Shown here: piece by piece, positions 1 to 5,045 of the stretch | Layout of the letters: every line of letters starts with the position of its first letter | How positions within the stretch are numbered: position 1 is the first letter of the stretch | DNA from: JAWLCA01 sp050485905 | Lineage (GTDB): Bacteria; Pseudomonadota; Alphaproteobacteria; Rhodobacterales; Rhodobacteraceae | Length of the DNA stretch: 5,045 nucleotides | Direction: 5' to 3' | Assembly (NCBI GenBank): GCA_050485905.1 | Contig: JBJHCH010000174.1 | Coordinates: forward strand, 1 to 5,045 | Made by a program: the position numbers and the translations under genes | The notes under the pieces: generated by a model | The model's input: only the letters and a program-made list of their open reading frames with translations | The model's database searches: none | Told to the model about the DNA's origin: nothing

Positions 1-192
1 GATCGCATACCAGCCGGACCCCAGCCGATAGCCCTGCACATCGTCGAAGACGCCGGAATAGGCGCGTGCGCGCACTTCGGCCTCGCGCAGGTTCGGCTGC
101 GCCTCGATCTGGACCCAGAAGGTCTCTTGCGCGGCGGCGGTGCCTGTCGCCATCGCCAAAGCCAGCATCAACGCCTGAAACATCCGAACCAT
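1..192 (-). CDS. Exported SPOR-domain-like protein, N-terminal fragment
   Basis: Reading leftward from the ATG at 192, an open frame of 64 codons runs off the left edge. The first 21 residues look like a Sec signal peptide: Met-Val-Arg, then a hydrophobic stretch rich in Leu, Ala and Met, ending in Thr-Ala-Ala-Ala before Gln, a good signal peptidase I site. The mature part begins with Phe-Trp-Val-Gln-Ile-Glu-Ala-Gln, followed by a helix-like stretch rich in Glu, Ala and Arg, then Gly-Tyr-Arg-Leu-Gly-Ser-Gly-Trp-Tyr-Ala-Ile. That strand-helix-strand pattern fits a SPOR (peptidoglycan-binding) repeat, so the protein is probably periplasmic. From memory, similar Rhodobacteraceae proteins continue into a trypsin-like protease domain; that part is outside the window and is inference. 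An in-frame ATG at 183 is an alternative start, but the one at 192 adds the Arg expected near the start of a signal peptide. The gene is transcribed divergently from glyQ. Confidence 0.72.
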   Translation of the reverse strand, partial: MVRMFQALMLALAMATGTAAAQETFWVQIEAQPNLREAEVRARAYSGVFDDVQGYRLGSGWYAI

Positions 193-243
193 TCTGCTCG
201 CCCCGTATTGCCTGCGCAGACCCTGACCGGCCAGCGTAAACCA

Positions 244-271
244 ACGGTAACCATGCGGCTGGCGGCGTCAA
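244..271 (-). promoter_or_regulatory. Possible sigma-70 promoter for the leftward SPOR-like gene
   Basis: On the minus strand, TTGACG (271 to 266) resembles a -35 box with five of six consensus bases. TACCGT (249 to 244) lies 16 bases downstream and is a weak -10 match (three of six). This would give a 5' leader of about 45 bases before the ATG at 192. The -10 is poor, so this is only a candidate. Confidence 0.33.
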
Positions 272-287
272 TAATCCGGCGTCCCGA

Positions 288-316
288 TTGACCCTTCCGG
301 CCCGCTTGGCTAGTCA
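288..316 (+). promoter_or_regulatory. Likely sigma-70 promoter of the glyQ operon
   Basis: TTGACC (288-293) matches five of six -35 consensus bases. TAGTCA (311-316) sits 17 bases later in the -10 position, a weak match (two of six), although GC-rich alphaproteobacteria often tolerate poor -10 boxes. Transcription would start near 323, leaving a leader of about 30 bases with the glyQ ribosome binding site. I see no T-box, attenuator hairpin or riboswitch in so short a leader. Confidence 0.45.
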
Positions 317-338
317 GACCGTGCTTTTCCGGACACCC

Positions 339-344
339 GAAGGA
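339..344 (+). promoter_or_regulatory. Ribosome binding site of glyQ
   Basis: GAAGGA ends eight bases before the ATG at 353, the normal Shine-Dalgarno distance. It supports that ATG as the glyQ start. Confidence 0.65.
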
Positions 345-352
345 CCCCGGCC

Positions 353-1273
353 ATGCCAGATGCCGCCGCGCCGCGCTGCTTTCAGGAGATCATCCTGCGC
401 CTGACGACCTATTGGGCGGGCAAGGGATGCGCGATCATGCAGCCCTATGACATGGAGGTGGGGGCGGGCACCTTTCACCCGGCGACGACGCTGCGCAGCC
501 TTGGCCCCCGGCCCTGGGCCGCGGCCTATGTCCAGCCCTCGCGCCGGCCCACCGACGGGCGCTATGGCGAGAACCCGAACCGGCTGCAGCACTACTACCA
601 GTATCAGGTCATCATCAAACCCTCGCCCCCCGACCTGCAGGAGCTTTACCTGGGCTCTCTGGCCGCCATCGGGCTGGACCCGCTGCTGCACGACATCCGG
701 TTTGTCGAGGATGACTGGGAAAGCCCGACGCTGGGCGCCTGGGGCCTGGGGTGGGAGGTGTGGTGCGACGGGATGGAAGTGTCGCAATACACCTATTTCC
801 AGCAGGTCGGCGGGCATGACTGCAAGCCGGTCAGCGGCGAGTTGACCTATGGGCTGGAGCGGCTGGCGATGTATGTGCTGGGTGTCGATCACGTCATGGA
901 CATGCCGTTCAACGACCCCGATGCGCCGATCCCGCTGAGCTATGGCGACGTGTTCCGCCAGACCGAGCAGGAATATTCGCGCTGGAACTTCGACCAGGCA
1001 GATACCGACATGCTGTTCCAGCACTTCAAGGACGCCGAGGCGGAATGCGAGCGCACGCTGGCCGCGGCGGAGGTGGATGGTGCCGGGCGGCGGATCGTGA
1101 TGGCGCACCCGGCCTATGACCAGTGCATCAAGGCCAGCCACATCTTCAACCTGCTGGACGCGCGCGGGGTGATTTCGGTCACCGAGCGGCAGGCCTATAT
1201 CGGGCGGGTGCGGGCGCTGGCAAAGAAATGCGCCGATGCCTATCTGGCCACGCCGGCGGGGTCTGCGGCGTGA
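353..1273 (+). CDS. glyQ: Glycyl-tRNA synthetase alpha subunit
   Basis: This is the catalytic subunit of the bacterial alpha2beta2 glycyl-tRNA synthetase (EC 6.1.1.14), which makes glycyl-adenylate and passes glycine to tRNA(Gly) in the cytoplasm together with GlyS. It is 306 residues long, against about 303 for the E. coli protein, and is complete. Family blocks are intact and in order: Phe-Gln-Glu-Ile-Ile-Leu (10-15), Gln-Pro-Tyr-Asp-Met-Glu-Val-Gly-Ala-Gly (30-39), the near-invariant block Tyr-Val-Gln-Pro-Ser-Arg-Arg-Pro-Thr-Asp-Gly-Arg-Tyr-Gly-Glu-Asn-Pro-Asn-Arg (59-77), and class II motif 3, Gly-Leu-Glu-Arg-Leu-Ala-Met-Tyr (167-174). A C-terminal Phe-Asn-Leu-Leu-Asp-Ala-Arg and Ser-Val-Thr-Glu-Arg-Gln region is also present. 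The ATG at 353 is chosen because GAAGGA precedes it and the Phe-Gln block begins soon after, as in homologues. Its TGA overlaps the GTG start of the next gene, so the two are probably translationally coupled. I see no damage to the gene. Confidence 0.98.
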   Translation: MPDAAAPRCFQEIILRLTTYWAGKGCAIMQPYDMEVGAGTFHPATTLRSLGPRPWAAAYVQPSRRPTDGRYGENPNRLQHYYQYQVIIKPSPPDLQELYLGSLAAIGLDPLLHDIRFVEDDWESPTLGAWGLGWEVWCDGMEVSQYTYFQQVGGHDCKPVSGELTYGLERLAMYVLGVDHVMDMPFNDPDAPIPLSYGDVFRQTEQEYSRWNFDQADTDMLFQHFKDAEAECERTLAAAEVDGAGRRIVMAHPAYDQCIKASHIFNLLDARGVISVTERQAYIGRVRALAKKCADAYLATPAGSAA

Positions 1274-1719
1274 CCGGTCGTATCCTTGCGGTCAGCATCG
1301 TGCTCTCGGCGCTGATCGCGGGCTTCGGGATCTACTACTTGCAGGTCTATGCCTTCTACGACCGGGTGGAGATGGCCCAGATGCCGATGACGGGCGCGGA
1401 CGGAACGGTCGCGCCGGTTCCCGTCGCCGATTTCGATGGGATCGATTCCGACAGCAGCCCGATCCGTTTTCGCGGCTGTTTCCGCGTCGCAGACGGGGCG
1501 GATGATTTCATCTCCTATGCCCGGCCGGAACCGCTGATCGCCCCGCACTGGTTTTCGTGTTTCGATGCGGCGGCCATCGGCGCCGACCTGCAATCGGGCG
1601 CCGCCCGCGCGGTTCTGGCGGAGGCCGAGGTTCGTGACGGGGTGGACCGGGTGGTGGCACTTTACCCCGATGGCCGCGCCTTTGCCTGGCACCAGCTGAA
1701 CGACAGATACAGGGACTGA
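1270..1719 (+). CDS. DUF6446-type single-pass membrane protein encoded between glyQ and glyS
   Basis: This 149-residue protein has no known function. Residues 5-24 form one hydrophobic helix rich in Ile, Leu, Val and Ala, preceded by Arg4, so it is probably a signal anchor with the rest of the chain in the periplasm. The soluble part carries Ile-Asp-Ser-Asp-Ser-Ser-Pro-Ile-Arg-Phe-Arg-Gly-Cys-Phe (58-71), then Trp-Phe-Ser-Cys-Phe-Asp (94-99), and near the end Tyr-Pro-Asp-Gly-Arg-Ala-Phe-Ala-Trp-His-Gln-Leu-Asn (132-144). Cys70 and Cys97 are its only cysteines and could form a disulfide. From memory this is the Rhodobacteraceae family called DUF6446, often found beside glyS; the family name is recall, not a search. 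The GTG at 1270 overlaps the glyQ TGA (GTGA) and places the hydrophobic helix at the N terminus. The frame stays open upstream into glyQ, but that part looks like shadow coding. Only a weak GGCGGGG (1255-1261) precedes the GTG, so translation probably depends on coupling to glyQ. Confidence 0.85.
   Translation: MTGRILAVSIVLSALIAGFGIYYLQVYAFYDRVEMAQMPMTGADGTVAPVPVADFDGIDSDSSPIRFRGCFRVADGADDFISYARPEPLIAPHWFSCFDAAAIGADLQSGAARAVLAEAEVRDGVDRVVALYPDGRAFAWHQLNDRYRD
1711..1715 (+). promoter_or_regulatory. Ribosome binding site of glyS
   Basis: AGGGA lies inside the last codons of the upstream gene and ends eight bases before the ATG at 1724. It supports that start and close coupling across the four-base gap. 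Confidence 0.6.
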
Positions 1720-1723
1720 TCCC

Positions 1724-4033
1724 ATGCCCGACCTCTTGATCGAACTTCTGTCCGAGGAGATCCCGGCGCGGATGCAGGCCAAGGCCCGCGACGACCTGAA
1801 GCGCATGGTGACGGATGGGCTGGTCGAGGCCGGGCTGACCTATCGCTCTGCCGGGGCGCTGTCGACGCCGCGGCGGCTGGTCTGCCATGTCGAGGGGCTG
1901 ACGGCGGAAAGCCGCAGCCAGCGCGAGGAGCGGAAAGGCCCGCGCACCGATGCGCCGGATCAGGCCGTCGAGGGCTTCCTGCGATCAACCGGCCTGACGC
2001 GCGATCAGCTGGAGGTGCGGGACGCGGGCAAGGCGCAGGTCTATTTCGCGGTGATCGAGAAACCGGGGCGCAAGGCGGCGGACATTGTGGCGGAGGTGCT
2101 GGAGGGGGCGATCCGCAATTTCCCCTGGCCGACGTCGATGCGCTGGGGGTCGGGCAGCTTGCGCTGGGTGCGGCCGTTGCAGTCGATCCTGTGCATCCTA
2201 TCGGATGAGGGCGGGGCGACGGTGGTGCCGATGGAAGTGGACGGCATCCACGCGGGCGACAGCACCGTGGGCCATCGTTTCATGGCGCCGATGCGGTTTT
2301 CAGTCACGAATTTCGAGGATTACACCGCGAAGTTGAAGCGCGCCAGGGTGGTGCTGGACCCGGACGAGCGCGCGGAACACATCTGGCACGATGCCACCAA
2401 CATGGCCTTTGCGCAGGGGCTGGAACTGGTCGGCGACAAGGGCCTGCTGGCCGAGGTGGCCGGGCTGGTCGAATGGCCGGTGGTGCTGATGGGCGACATC
2501 GGGCCGGATTTCCTGGGCCTGCCGCCCGAGGTGCTGCAAACCTCGATGAAGGAGCATCAGAAGTTCTTTTCCGTCCGCAACCCGGTGACTCATCGGATCG
2601 AGAAGTTCGTGACCGTAGCGAATATCGAGGCGGCGGACGGCGGGGCGACGATCCTGGCAGGGAACGGCAAGGTGCTGGCGGCGCGGCTGTCGGATGCGCG
2701 GTTCTTCTGGGAAAACGACCTGCGCCTGGTGCAGGAAAAGGGGCTGGAGGGCATGGCCGAGGGGCTGGCCAACGTGACCTTTCACAACAAGCTGGGCAGC
2801 CAGGCCGACCGGATCAAACGGATCGAGGCGCTGGCGCGCGAGGTCGCGCCGCTGGTGGGGGCCGACCCCGACATGGCGGCGCAGGCCGCGCGGGTGGCCA
2901 AGGCCGACCTGCAATCGGCGATGGTGGGCGAGTTCCCCGAGCTTCAGGGCACGATGGGCGCCTATTACGCCCGCGCGCGGGGCCTGCCCGAAGCGGTGGC
3001 CGAGGCGTGCAAGGCGCATTACCAGCCCTTGGGACCGAACGACGATGTGCCGACCGAGCCCGTCAGCGTGGCCGTGGCGCTGGCCGACAAGATCGACACG
3101 CTGACCGGGTTCTGGGCGATTGATGAGAAGCCGACGGGGAGCAAGGACCCCTATGCGCTGCGCCGGGCGGCGCTGGGGGTCATTCGGTTGGTGTTGGGGA
3201 ATGGGCTAAAGCTTGGAGTGCGCGAAGTGCTCTGGAGCGCTCGCGAAGTGGCCATTCTGCACGAGTACGACAGGGCTGTGCGCGAGATGACTGAGGGGTT
3301 CATGTCAAACTACTCAACTCTTGCGCAAACGGTTGCTGAACTTAAGGCTCTCGAAGAGGGTGATGTTTGGCACATCAACCAGATTTGGGAGCAAGTTGAG
3401 AAAGCAGAGAGCAGCGTCTCAGTAACATCTGAACAGGCGCGCCAAGTTGCCGAGGCATATGCTGGACGGTTTAGTCAGGTAGAAACGCATCGGACGTGGA
3501 TTATCCGAGATGAACTTCTCTCTTTCCTCCACGACCGCCTGAAGGTCCACCTCCGCGACCAGGGCATCCGCCACGACGTCATCGACGCGTGTCTCGCCAT
3601 GCCCGGCAATGACGACCTGACCTTGCTGGTGAAACGAGCCGAGGCCCTCGCGGCCTTCCTGAAGACCGACGATGGCGAGAACCTGCTGCAGGGCTTCCGC
3701 CGCGCCAACAACATTCTGACGCAAGCCGAGGAACGCGACGGTGTGGAATATTCCTTTGGCCCCGACCCGAAACTGGCCGAGGGGCCAGAGGAGGCGGCGC
3801 TGTTCGCCGCGCTCGACGCCGCCGAGGCCGAGATCACGCCCGCGATGCAGGCCGAGGATTTCGCCGCTGCCATGGCCGCGATGGCCCGCCTGCGCGCCCC
3901 GATCGACGCGTTTTTCGAGGCGGTGCAGGTCAACACCGACAACCAGATCCTGCGCCGCAATCGGCTGAACCTGCTGCATCGCATCCGTGCGATCTGTTCC
4001 GGCGTGGCCGATCTGACCCGGATCGAGGGGTAG
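1724..4033 (+). CDS. glyS: Glycyl-tRNA synthetase beta subunit with an enlarged central segment
   Basis: This is the tRNA-binding partner of GlyQ in the alpha2beta2 glycyl-tRNA synthetase. The N terminus Asp-Leu-Leu-Ile-Glu-Leu-Leu-Ser-Glu-Glu-Ile-Pro-Ala (3-15) is typical of GlyS. Family landmarks follow: Met-Lys-Glu-His-Gln-Lys-Phe-Phe (275-282), Phe-His-Asn-Lys-Leu-Gly (353-358), Ala-Asp-Lys-Ile-Asp-Thr-Leu (454-460), and Lys-Asp-Pro-Tyr-Ala-Leu-Arg-Arg-Ala-Ala (474-483). The C-terminal anticodon-binding region starts near Leu-Leu-Ser-Phe-Leu-His-Asp-Arg (598-605) and ends with Pro-Ile-Asp-Ala-Phe-Phe and Arg-Asn-Arg-Leu-Asn-Leu-Leu. At 769 residues it is about 80 longer than E. coli GlyS (689). 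Nearly all the excess lies between residues 493 and 596, where E. coli has about 27 residues and this protein about 102. The reading frame stays open and both flanks are well conserved, so the gene is probably functional. The ATG at 1724 follows AGGGA and gives the expected N terminus. It is very probably in one operon with glyQ. Confidence 0.97.
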   Translation: MPDLLIELLSEEIPARMQAKARDDLKRMVTDGLVEAGLTYRSAGALSTPRRLVCHVEGLTAESRSQREERKGPRTDAPDQAVEGFLRSTGLTRDQLEVRDAGKAQVYFAVIEKPGRKAADIVAEVLEGAIRNFPWPTSMRWGSGSLRWVRPLQSILCILSDEGGATVVPMEVDGIHAGDSTVGHRFMAPMRFSVTNFEDYTAKLKRARVVLDPDERAEHIWHDATNMAFAQGLELVGDKGLLAEVAGLVEWPVVLMGDIGPDFLGLPPEVLQTSMKEHQKFFSVRNPVTHRIEKFVTVANIEAADGGATILAGNGKVLAARLSDARFFWENDLRLVQEKGLEGMAEGLANVTFHNKLGSQADRIKRIEALAREVAPLVGADPDMAAQAARVAKADLQSAMVGEFPELQGTMGAYYARARGLPEAVAEACKAHYQPLGPNDDVPTEPVSVAVALADKIDTLTGFWAIDEKPTGSKDPYALRRAALGVIRLVLGNGLKLGVREVLWSAREVAILHEYDRAVREMTEGFMSNYSTLAQTVAELKALEEGDVWHINQIWEQVEKAESSVSVTSEQARQVAEAYAGRFSQVETHRTWIIRDELLSFLHDRLKVHLRDQGIRHDVIDACLAMPGNDDLTLLVKRAEALAAFLKTDDGENLLQGFRRANNILTQAEERDGVEYSFGPDPKLAEGPEEAALFAALDAAEAEITPAMQAEDFAAAMAAMARLRAPIDAFFEAVQVNTDNQILRRNRLNLLHRIRAICSGVADLTRIEG
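3200..3511 (+). other. Lower-GC, in-frame enlarged segment inside glyS
   Basis: This stretch encodes about 104 residues (493-596) between the conserved Arg-Arg-Ala-Ala-Leu-Gly-Val-Ile-Arg block and the C-terminal anticodon-binding region. By hand count 3301-3420 is 58 G+C of 120 (48%), against 44 of 60 at 2881-2940 and 40 of 60 at 3601-3660. Codons rare elsewhere in the gene cluster here, among them CTA, GGA, AGG, ACT, TCA, GTA, ACA, AGT and CGA. The protein is rich in Glu, Gln, Ala and Val with few Pro or Gly, so probably mostly helical. Near the left edge, CGCGAAGTG occurs twice (3221-3229 and 3242-3250), flanking an 8-bp palindrome GAGCGCTC (3235-3242). I see no terminal inverted repeats, transposase or intein motifs. 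The exact edges are approximate. It may be a lineage-specific insertion or a segment acquired by recombination. Confidence 0.7.
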
Positions 4034-4046
4034 GGACGCGCGCCCA

Positions 4047-4064
4047 TGTCACGCTTGCGTGACA
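4047..4064. repeat. 18-bp perfect palindrome between glyS and the PPDK-like gene
   Basis: TGTCACGCTTGCGTGACA has eight-base arms around a TT centre and starts 13 bases after the glyS stop codon. As DNA it looks like a binding site for a dimeric regulator. As RNA it would fold into a seven- to eight-pair stem capped by a CUUG tetraloop. No T-run follows it, so it is not a standard intrinsic terminator. It fits the TGTC-N10-GACA form described for PpsR/CrtJ sites in phototrophic Rhodobacter relatives, but that pattern is loose and PpsR is absent from many relatives. Confidence 0.6.
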
Positions 4065-4082
4065 GGGCAGAAGGTCTATGCT
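4055..4082 (+). promoter_or_regulatory. Possible promoter of the PPDK-like gene
   Basis: TTGCGT (4055-4060) could be a -35 box (only the TTG matches) and TATGCT (4077-4082) a -10 box (four of six), 16 bases apart. The palindrome at 4047-4064 covers the -35, as expected for repressor control. Transcription would begin near 4088-4090, at or beside the ATG at 4090, implying a leaderless or nearly leaderless message. The -10 also contains the alternative ATG at 4078, so if this promoter is the only one, the start must be 4090 or later. Confidence 0.35.
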
Positions 4083-5045
4083 GCGGGCCATGAGAAATGC
4101 CGCAGCGCAGAAACAGGGCGATCAGACCGCCTTTACCGAGATCACGCCTTCGGCGCCGATCTCGGCGGTCGAACACGGCTGGCGGGCCAAATGCCTGCAG
4201 CGCCTGATGCGGCTGGACCTGCCGGTGCCGCGCACCGTCGCGCTGCCCTCGACCACTGTGCGGTCGCTCGCCGCCGGGCAAATGGTTGATACGGCGGCGA
4301 TTCTGGCGCGGTTCGACGGTGCCGTGCTGCTGTCCGTCCGGCCGAGTTCCGCAAATCCCGACTGGGGCGGGCCGGGGACGATCCTCAACATCGGGATGAA
4401 CGATGCCCGCCACGCCGCGCTGGCCGAACGACACGGGCAAGGTGCTGCGGATCGGCTTTACCTGCGCTTTGTCCAGTCCTACGCCACACATGTCGCACGG
4501 CTGGACCCCGACATGTTCGAAGGGGCCGAGGCGACCCCTGACGCGCTGCGTGCGGCACTCAGGGCCTATGAGGTCGAAACCGAGGAGCCGTTTCCTCAGG
4601 ATCCGGCGCAGCAACTGGCCGAGGTTCTTCGCTCGATGGCGCGGGCCTGGGAGGGGACGACCGCCCGGCTGCTGCGCCAGGCCAAGGGCGCGCCCGAGGA
4701 TGCCGGGCTGGGGCTGGTGGTGCAGGCGATGGCGCTGGGCATTGGCGAGGGGGAATGTGGATCCGGGGTGATCCAGTTCGTCGATTCCGTCACCGGCAAG
4801 GCGCAGATCACCGGCCGTTACCTGAGCCAGAGCCAGGGGCGCGAGGCCTTGGCCGATCCCGACGGTGTGCTCTATCTGACCCGCGACCCGCGCGGCCCGT
4901 CGCTGGAGGAACGCCACCCGGAGACATTTGCACGGCTGGTCGGTTTCGGTGGCGCCTGTCGGCGGCGCCTGCGCGAGGAAATGCAGATCGAATTCACGGT
5001 GGAGGCAGGCGAACTGCGCGTGCTGGACGCGGTACGGGTGCAGCG
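4078..5045 (+). CDS. Divergent pyruvate, phosphate dikinase-like protein, N-terminal part
   Basis: An open frame of 322 complete codons runs off the right edge. It follows the layout of the nucleotide-binding half of pyruvate, phosphate dikinase: Cys-Leu-Gln-Arg-Leu-Met-Arg-Leu-Asp-Leu-Pro-Val-Pro (39-51), Leu-Leu-Ser-Val-Arg-Pro (84-89), Gly-Gly-Pro-Gly-Thr-Ile-Leu-Asn-Ile-Gly-Met-Asn (97-108), Leu-Tyr-Leu-Arg-Phe-Val-Gln-Ser-Tyr (around 127-135), Val-Val-Gln-Ala-Met-Ala-Leu-Gly, and Ile-Glu-Phe-Thr-Val-Glu-Ala-Gly (304-311). True PPDK interconverts ATP, phosphate and pyruvate with AMP, diphosphate and phosphoenolpyruvate. Here several ATP-site positions look altered: the Gly-Gly-Lys-Gly loop reads Gly-Trp-Arg-Ala, and the usual Leu-Gln-Thr-Arg near the end of the domain reads Leu-Asp-Ala-Val. 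The canonical reaction is therefore doubtful. From memory, similar proteins sit next to glyS in other Rhodobacteraceae. The start is unsettled: the ATG at 4078 has AGGG (4064-4067) ten bases upstream, while the ATG at 4090 fits the possible promoter better. I list the outer one. Confidence 0.85.
   Translation, partial: MLRAMRNAAAQKQGDQTAFTEITPSAPISAVEHGWRAKCLQRLMRLDLPVPRTVALPSTTVRSLAAGQMVDTAAILARFDGAVLLSVRPSSANPDWGGPGTILNIGMNDARHAALAERHGQGAADRLYLRFVQSYATHVARLDPDMFEGAEATPDALRAALRAYEVETEEPFPQDPAQQLAEVLRSMARAWEGTTARLLRQAKGAPEDAGLGLVVQAMALGIGEGECGSGVIQFVDSVTGKAQITGRYLSQSQGREALADPDGVLYLTRDPRGPSLEERHPETFARLVGFGGACRRRLREEMQIEFTVEAGELRVLDAVRVQ

Noticed and set aside
230..263. Inverted repeat GCCAGC ... 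GCTGGC in the divergent intergenic region
   Set aside because: The arms are only six bases with a 22-base gap, and they do not extend; this is expected by chance in GC-rich DNA.
323..352. T-box or other glycine-responsive leader ahead of glyQ
   Set aside because: The predicted leader is only about 30 bases, far too short, and T-boxes are mainly a feature of Gram-positive bacteria.
314..1141. A 275-codon minus-strand open frame opposite glyQ
   Set aside because: glyQ is unmistakable on the other strand; the antisense product has no family features and mirrors the codon bias of glyQ.
2300..3019. A 239-codon minus-strand open frame opposite glyS
   Set aside because: It is a shadow of the conserved glyS coding sequence, with no recognisable motif.
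3200..3511. Intein or mobile element in glyS
   Set aside because: There is no Cys/Ser start with a His-Asn end, no splicing or endonuclease motifs, no terminal inverted repeats and no transposase; the segment is also too short for a typical intein.
3200..3511. Frameshift or disrupted glyS
   Set aside because: The frame is open throughout and conserved GlyS sequence resumes in the same frame on the far side.
4034..4077. Intrinsic terminator after glyS
   Set aside because: The palindrome could form a hairpin, but the sequence after it (AGGGCAGAAGG) lacks a T-run.
3475..4917. A 480-codon open frame on the minus strand across the glyS end and the PPDK-like gene
   Set aside because: It runs antisense to two clearly coding regions with recognised protein families, its predicted product is rich in Arg, Ala and Ser with no recognisable domain, and long antisense frames are common in GC-rich genomes.

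Overview
The window looks like a GC-rich (roughly two thirds G+C) alphaproteobacterial chromosome of the Rhodobacteraceae type. This rests on the glyQ / small membrane protein / glyS / PPDK-like gene order, on the close match of the encoded proteins to that group as I remember it, and on GC-ending codon use. The genus cannot be fixed from this stretch.

Layout. Positions 1-192 hold the 5' end of a leftward gene for an exported protein with a signal peptide and the start of a SPOR-like domain. A 160-base divergent intergenic region (193-352) follows, with a likely promoter facing each way. Three tightly packed rightward genes come next: glyQ (353-1273, glycyl-tRNA synthetase alpha subunit), a 149-residue one-helix membrane protein of the DUF6446 type (1270-1719, GTG start overlapping the glyQ stop), and glyS (1724-4033, glycyl-tRNA synthetase beta subunit). 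After a 44-base gap with an 18-bp palindrome and a possible promoter, a divergent pyruvate, phosphate dikinase-like gene begins (about 4078) and runs off the right edge.

Function. GlyQ and GlyS together form the bacterial alpha2beta2 glycyl-tRNA synthetase, which charges tRNA(Gly) in the cytoplasm. The small membrane protein sits between the two subunit genes and is probably co-translated with them, but its role is unknown. The PPDK-like protein keeps the layout of the PPDK nucleotide-binding domain but appears to have lost several ATP-site residues.

The points most worth a second look are: a block of about 75 extra residues in GlyS, encoded by DNA of markedly lower GC (about 48% in its core); the degenerate active site of the PPDK-like protein; the palindrome and possible leaderless promoter in front of it; and the membrane protein splitting glyQ from glyS. 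I found no mobile element, CRISPR array, tRNA or rRNA gene, and no clearly new multi-gene system.
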